Positions 63,353 to 64,000 of a stretch of 64,000 nucleotides of DNA are shown piece after piece. Each line of letters opens with the position of its first letter. Within the stretch, counting starts at the first letter, position 1. The position numbers and the translations under genes are program-made. Source of the DNA: Microbaculum marinum (GTDB taxonomy: Bacteria; Pseudomonadota; Alphaproteobacteria; Rhizobiales; Tepidamorphaceae); NCBI RefSeq assembly GCF_042646165.1, contig NZ_JBHRTC010000009.1; one strand, given 5' to 3'. Under the pieces are notes generated by a model that was not told the DNA's origin, made no database searches, and saw nothing but the letters and a program-made list of their open reading frames with translations.

Positions 63353-63781
63353 ATGGCAGGGCGAGAGCAGGGTGACGACAGGCCCGTGGCGGGGGCCTTC
63401 GTCCGCGACGTCAACCTGTTCGCGGCGGATCCGCAGCGGCTCGCGGCGTTCTATTCGGCGCTGTTCGGCTTCGCCGAGATCGAGGCGGTCCGCTCGCCGG
63501 TCTTCCGCTGCCTCGACGCCGGCGGCGTCCGGCTCGGCTTCAACGGACCCGAGGCCTATGCGCTTCTCGACCTGTCGGACAGGCAGGCGCCCAAGGGAAC
63601 CGTCGGCTGCTACGTCACCGTCGAGCTTGCCGACGACGCCGCCGTGGACGACGCCGCCACCAGGGCCGTCGGGCTCGGCGCAACCCTGATCAAGCCGCCC
63701 TGCGAGACCTACTACAACGCATGGCAATGCGTCCTCGCCGATCCCGAGGACAACGTGTTCCGGATCCAGCACCAGCGGTAG
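63353..63781 (+). CDS. VOC/glyoxalase-family protein
   Basis: 142 aa. A single VOC fold: FVRDVNLFAADPQRLAAFYS near 20, GFAEIEAVRSPVFRCL, VGLGATLIKPPCETYYN and the closing VLADPEDNVFRIQHQR. Typical metal ligands are not all clear (a final Glu is replaced by Arg or Gln), so it may be a binding or accessory protein. The ATG at 63353 is one of several nearby ATG triplets in a short repeat-like run. Lies 44 nt after the oxygenase. Confidence 0.8.
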   Translation: MAGREQGDDRPVAGAFVRDVNLFAADPQRLAAFYSALFGFAEIEAVRSPVFRCLDAGGVRLGFNGPEAYALLDLSDRQAPKGTVGCYVTVELADDAAVDDAATRAVGLGATLIKPPCETYYNAWQCVLADPEDNVFRIQHQR

Positions 63782-63823
63782 GGGGCGCGCTTTCAACGGC
63801 GGCAGTCTCTGCGGCCTGGGGCG

Positions 63824-63857
63824 ATCCCGGCTCTCCGGCTTCGCCTGCGGCCGGGAT
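63824..63857. repeat. GGGATGAC-type inverted repeat
   Basis: ATCCCGGC (63824-63831) pairs with GCCGGGAT (63850-63857) around an 18-base loop, continued by GACG. This looks like the short intergenic palindromes seen in many copies in alphaproteobacterial genomes. It may also end the VOC transcript. No ORF in 63782-64000 looks real. Confidence 0.4.
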
Positions 63858-64000
63858 GACGTGGGTGGGCAAAAGGCGGGAGTTCGCTGGCCGTTTCCGC
63901 CTGTCGGCTGCATGATTGGCCTATGAATCCGCGGTTCGGCCGCCGCCGCGGTCCGCCGGCATCGAGCCGGCGGCCCGCGCACCCCCACCCCGACCCTCCC

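Noticed and set aside
63301..63360. Short run of GATGG-type repeats before the VOC gene
   Set aside because: Irregular and only a few units long; it affects only the choice of start codon.

Overview
The window is about 64 kb of GC-rich, gene-dense bacterial chromosome. It most resembles an alphaproteobacterium of the Hyphomicrobiales (Rhizobiales) type. The reasons are the blocks rplM-rpsI-argC, phaC / alaC-like aminotransferase-hom-glpX-recJ, and metC next to aapJQMP, together with an NDUFS4-type complex I subunit and a CTTGAC-type promoter before rplM. The assignment rests on recognised gene order, not on a database search. I see no phage genes, insertion sequences, CRISPR arrays or rRNA. 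There is one 10-base run of N (36491-36500), which looks like an assembly gap at the end of a mechanosensitive channel gene.

1-14.5 kb is core metabolism: metY (cut by the window start), a CoA-binding protein, enoyl-CoA hydratase, a thioesterase, ribosomal proteins L13/S9, argC, a drug/metabolite exporter, class I PHA synthase, an aminotransferase, homoserine dehydrogenase, class II fructose bisphosphatase and recJ. The bisphosphatase carries a lysine/alanine-rich, histone H1-like tail of about 104 residues.

14.5-20.2 kb is a compact minus-strand set of four genes: a TPR protein fused to an LpxL-like acyltransferase domain, a radical SAM enzyme, a class I methyltransferase and a cytochrome P450. 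It looks like a small specialised-metabolite or lipid-modification operon and is the best candidate here for an undescribed system.

20.7-41.6 kb is a sugar-acid catabolic region: an OtnC-like decarboxylase, a split transketolase with a secreted-protein gene between its halves, two short-chain dehydrogenases, an IlvD/EDD-family sugar-acid dehydratase, a carbohydrate ABC importer, three beta-hydroxyacid dehydrogenases, malic enzyme, an OtnK (DUF1537) kinase and an isopropylmalate-dehydrogenase-family enzyme. A plausible flow is uptake, dehydration or oxidation, phosphorylation by OtnK, and decarboxylation to dihydroxyacetone phosphate. No local transcription factor and no OtnI-type isomerase are visible. 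Three intergenic regions share a GTATACG core that may be an operator. The last gene of this region, a carboxymuconolactone-decarboxylase-family protein, carries a second H1-like tail.

41.7-64 kb is mixed housekeeping: a glutaredoxin-MauE fusion, a ZIP transporter, a membrane-anchored SGNH-like protein, three tRNAs (Glu, Pro, Arg), glyoxalase, sirtuin, a double cold-shock protein, a DUF192 protein, an NDUFS4-like subunit, an orphan HicB, metC, the aapJQMP general amino-acid importer, a cysK-alaX-GFA-sseA operon with a sulfur theme, an LprI-like secreted protein, AMP nucleosidase, a 2-oxoglutarate oxygenase and a VOC protein.
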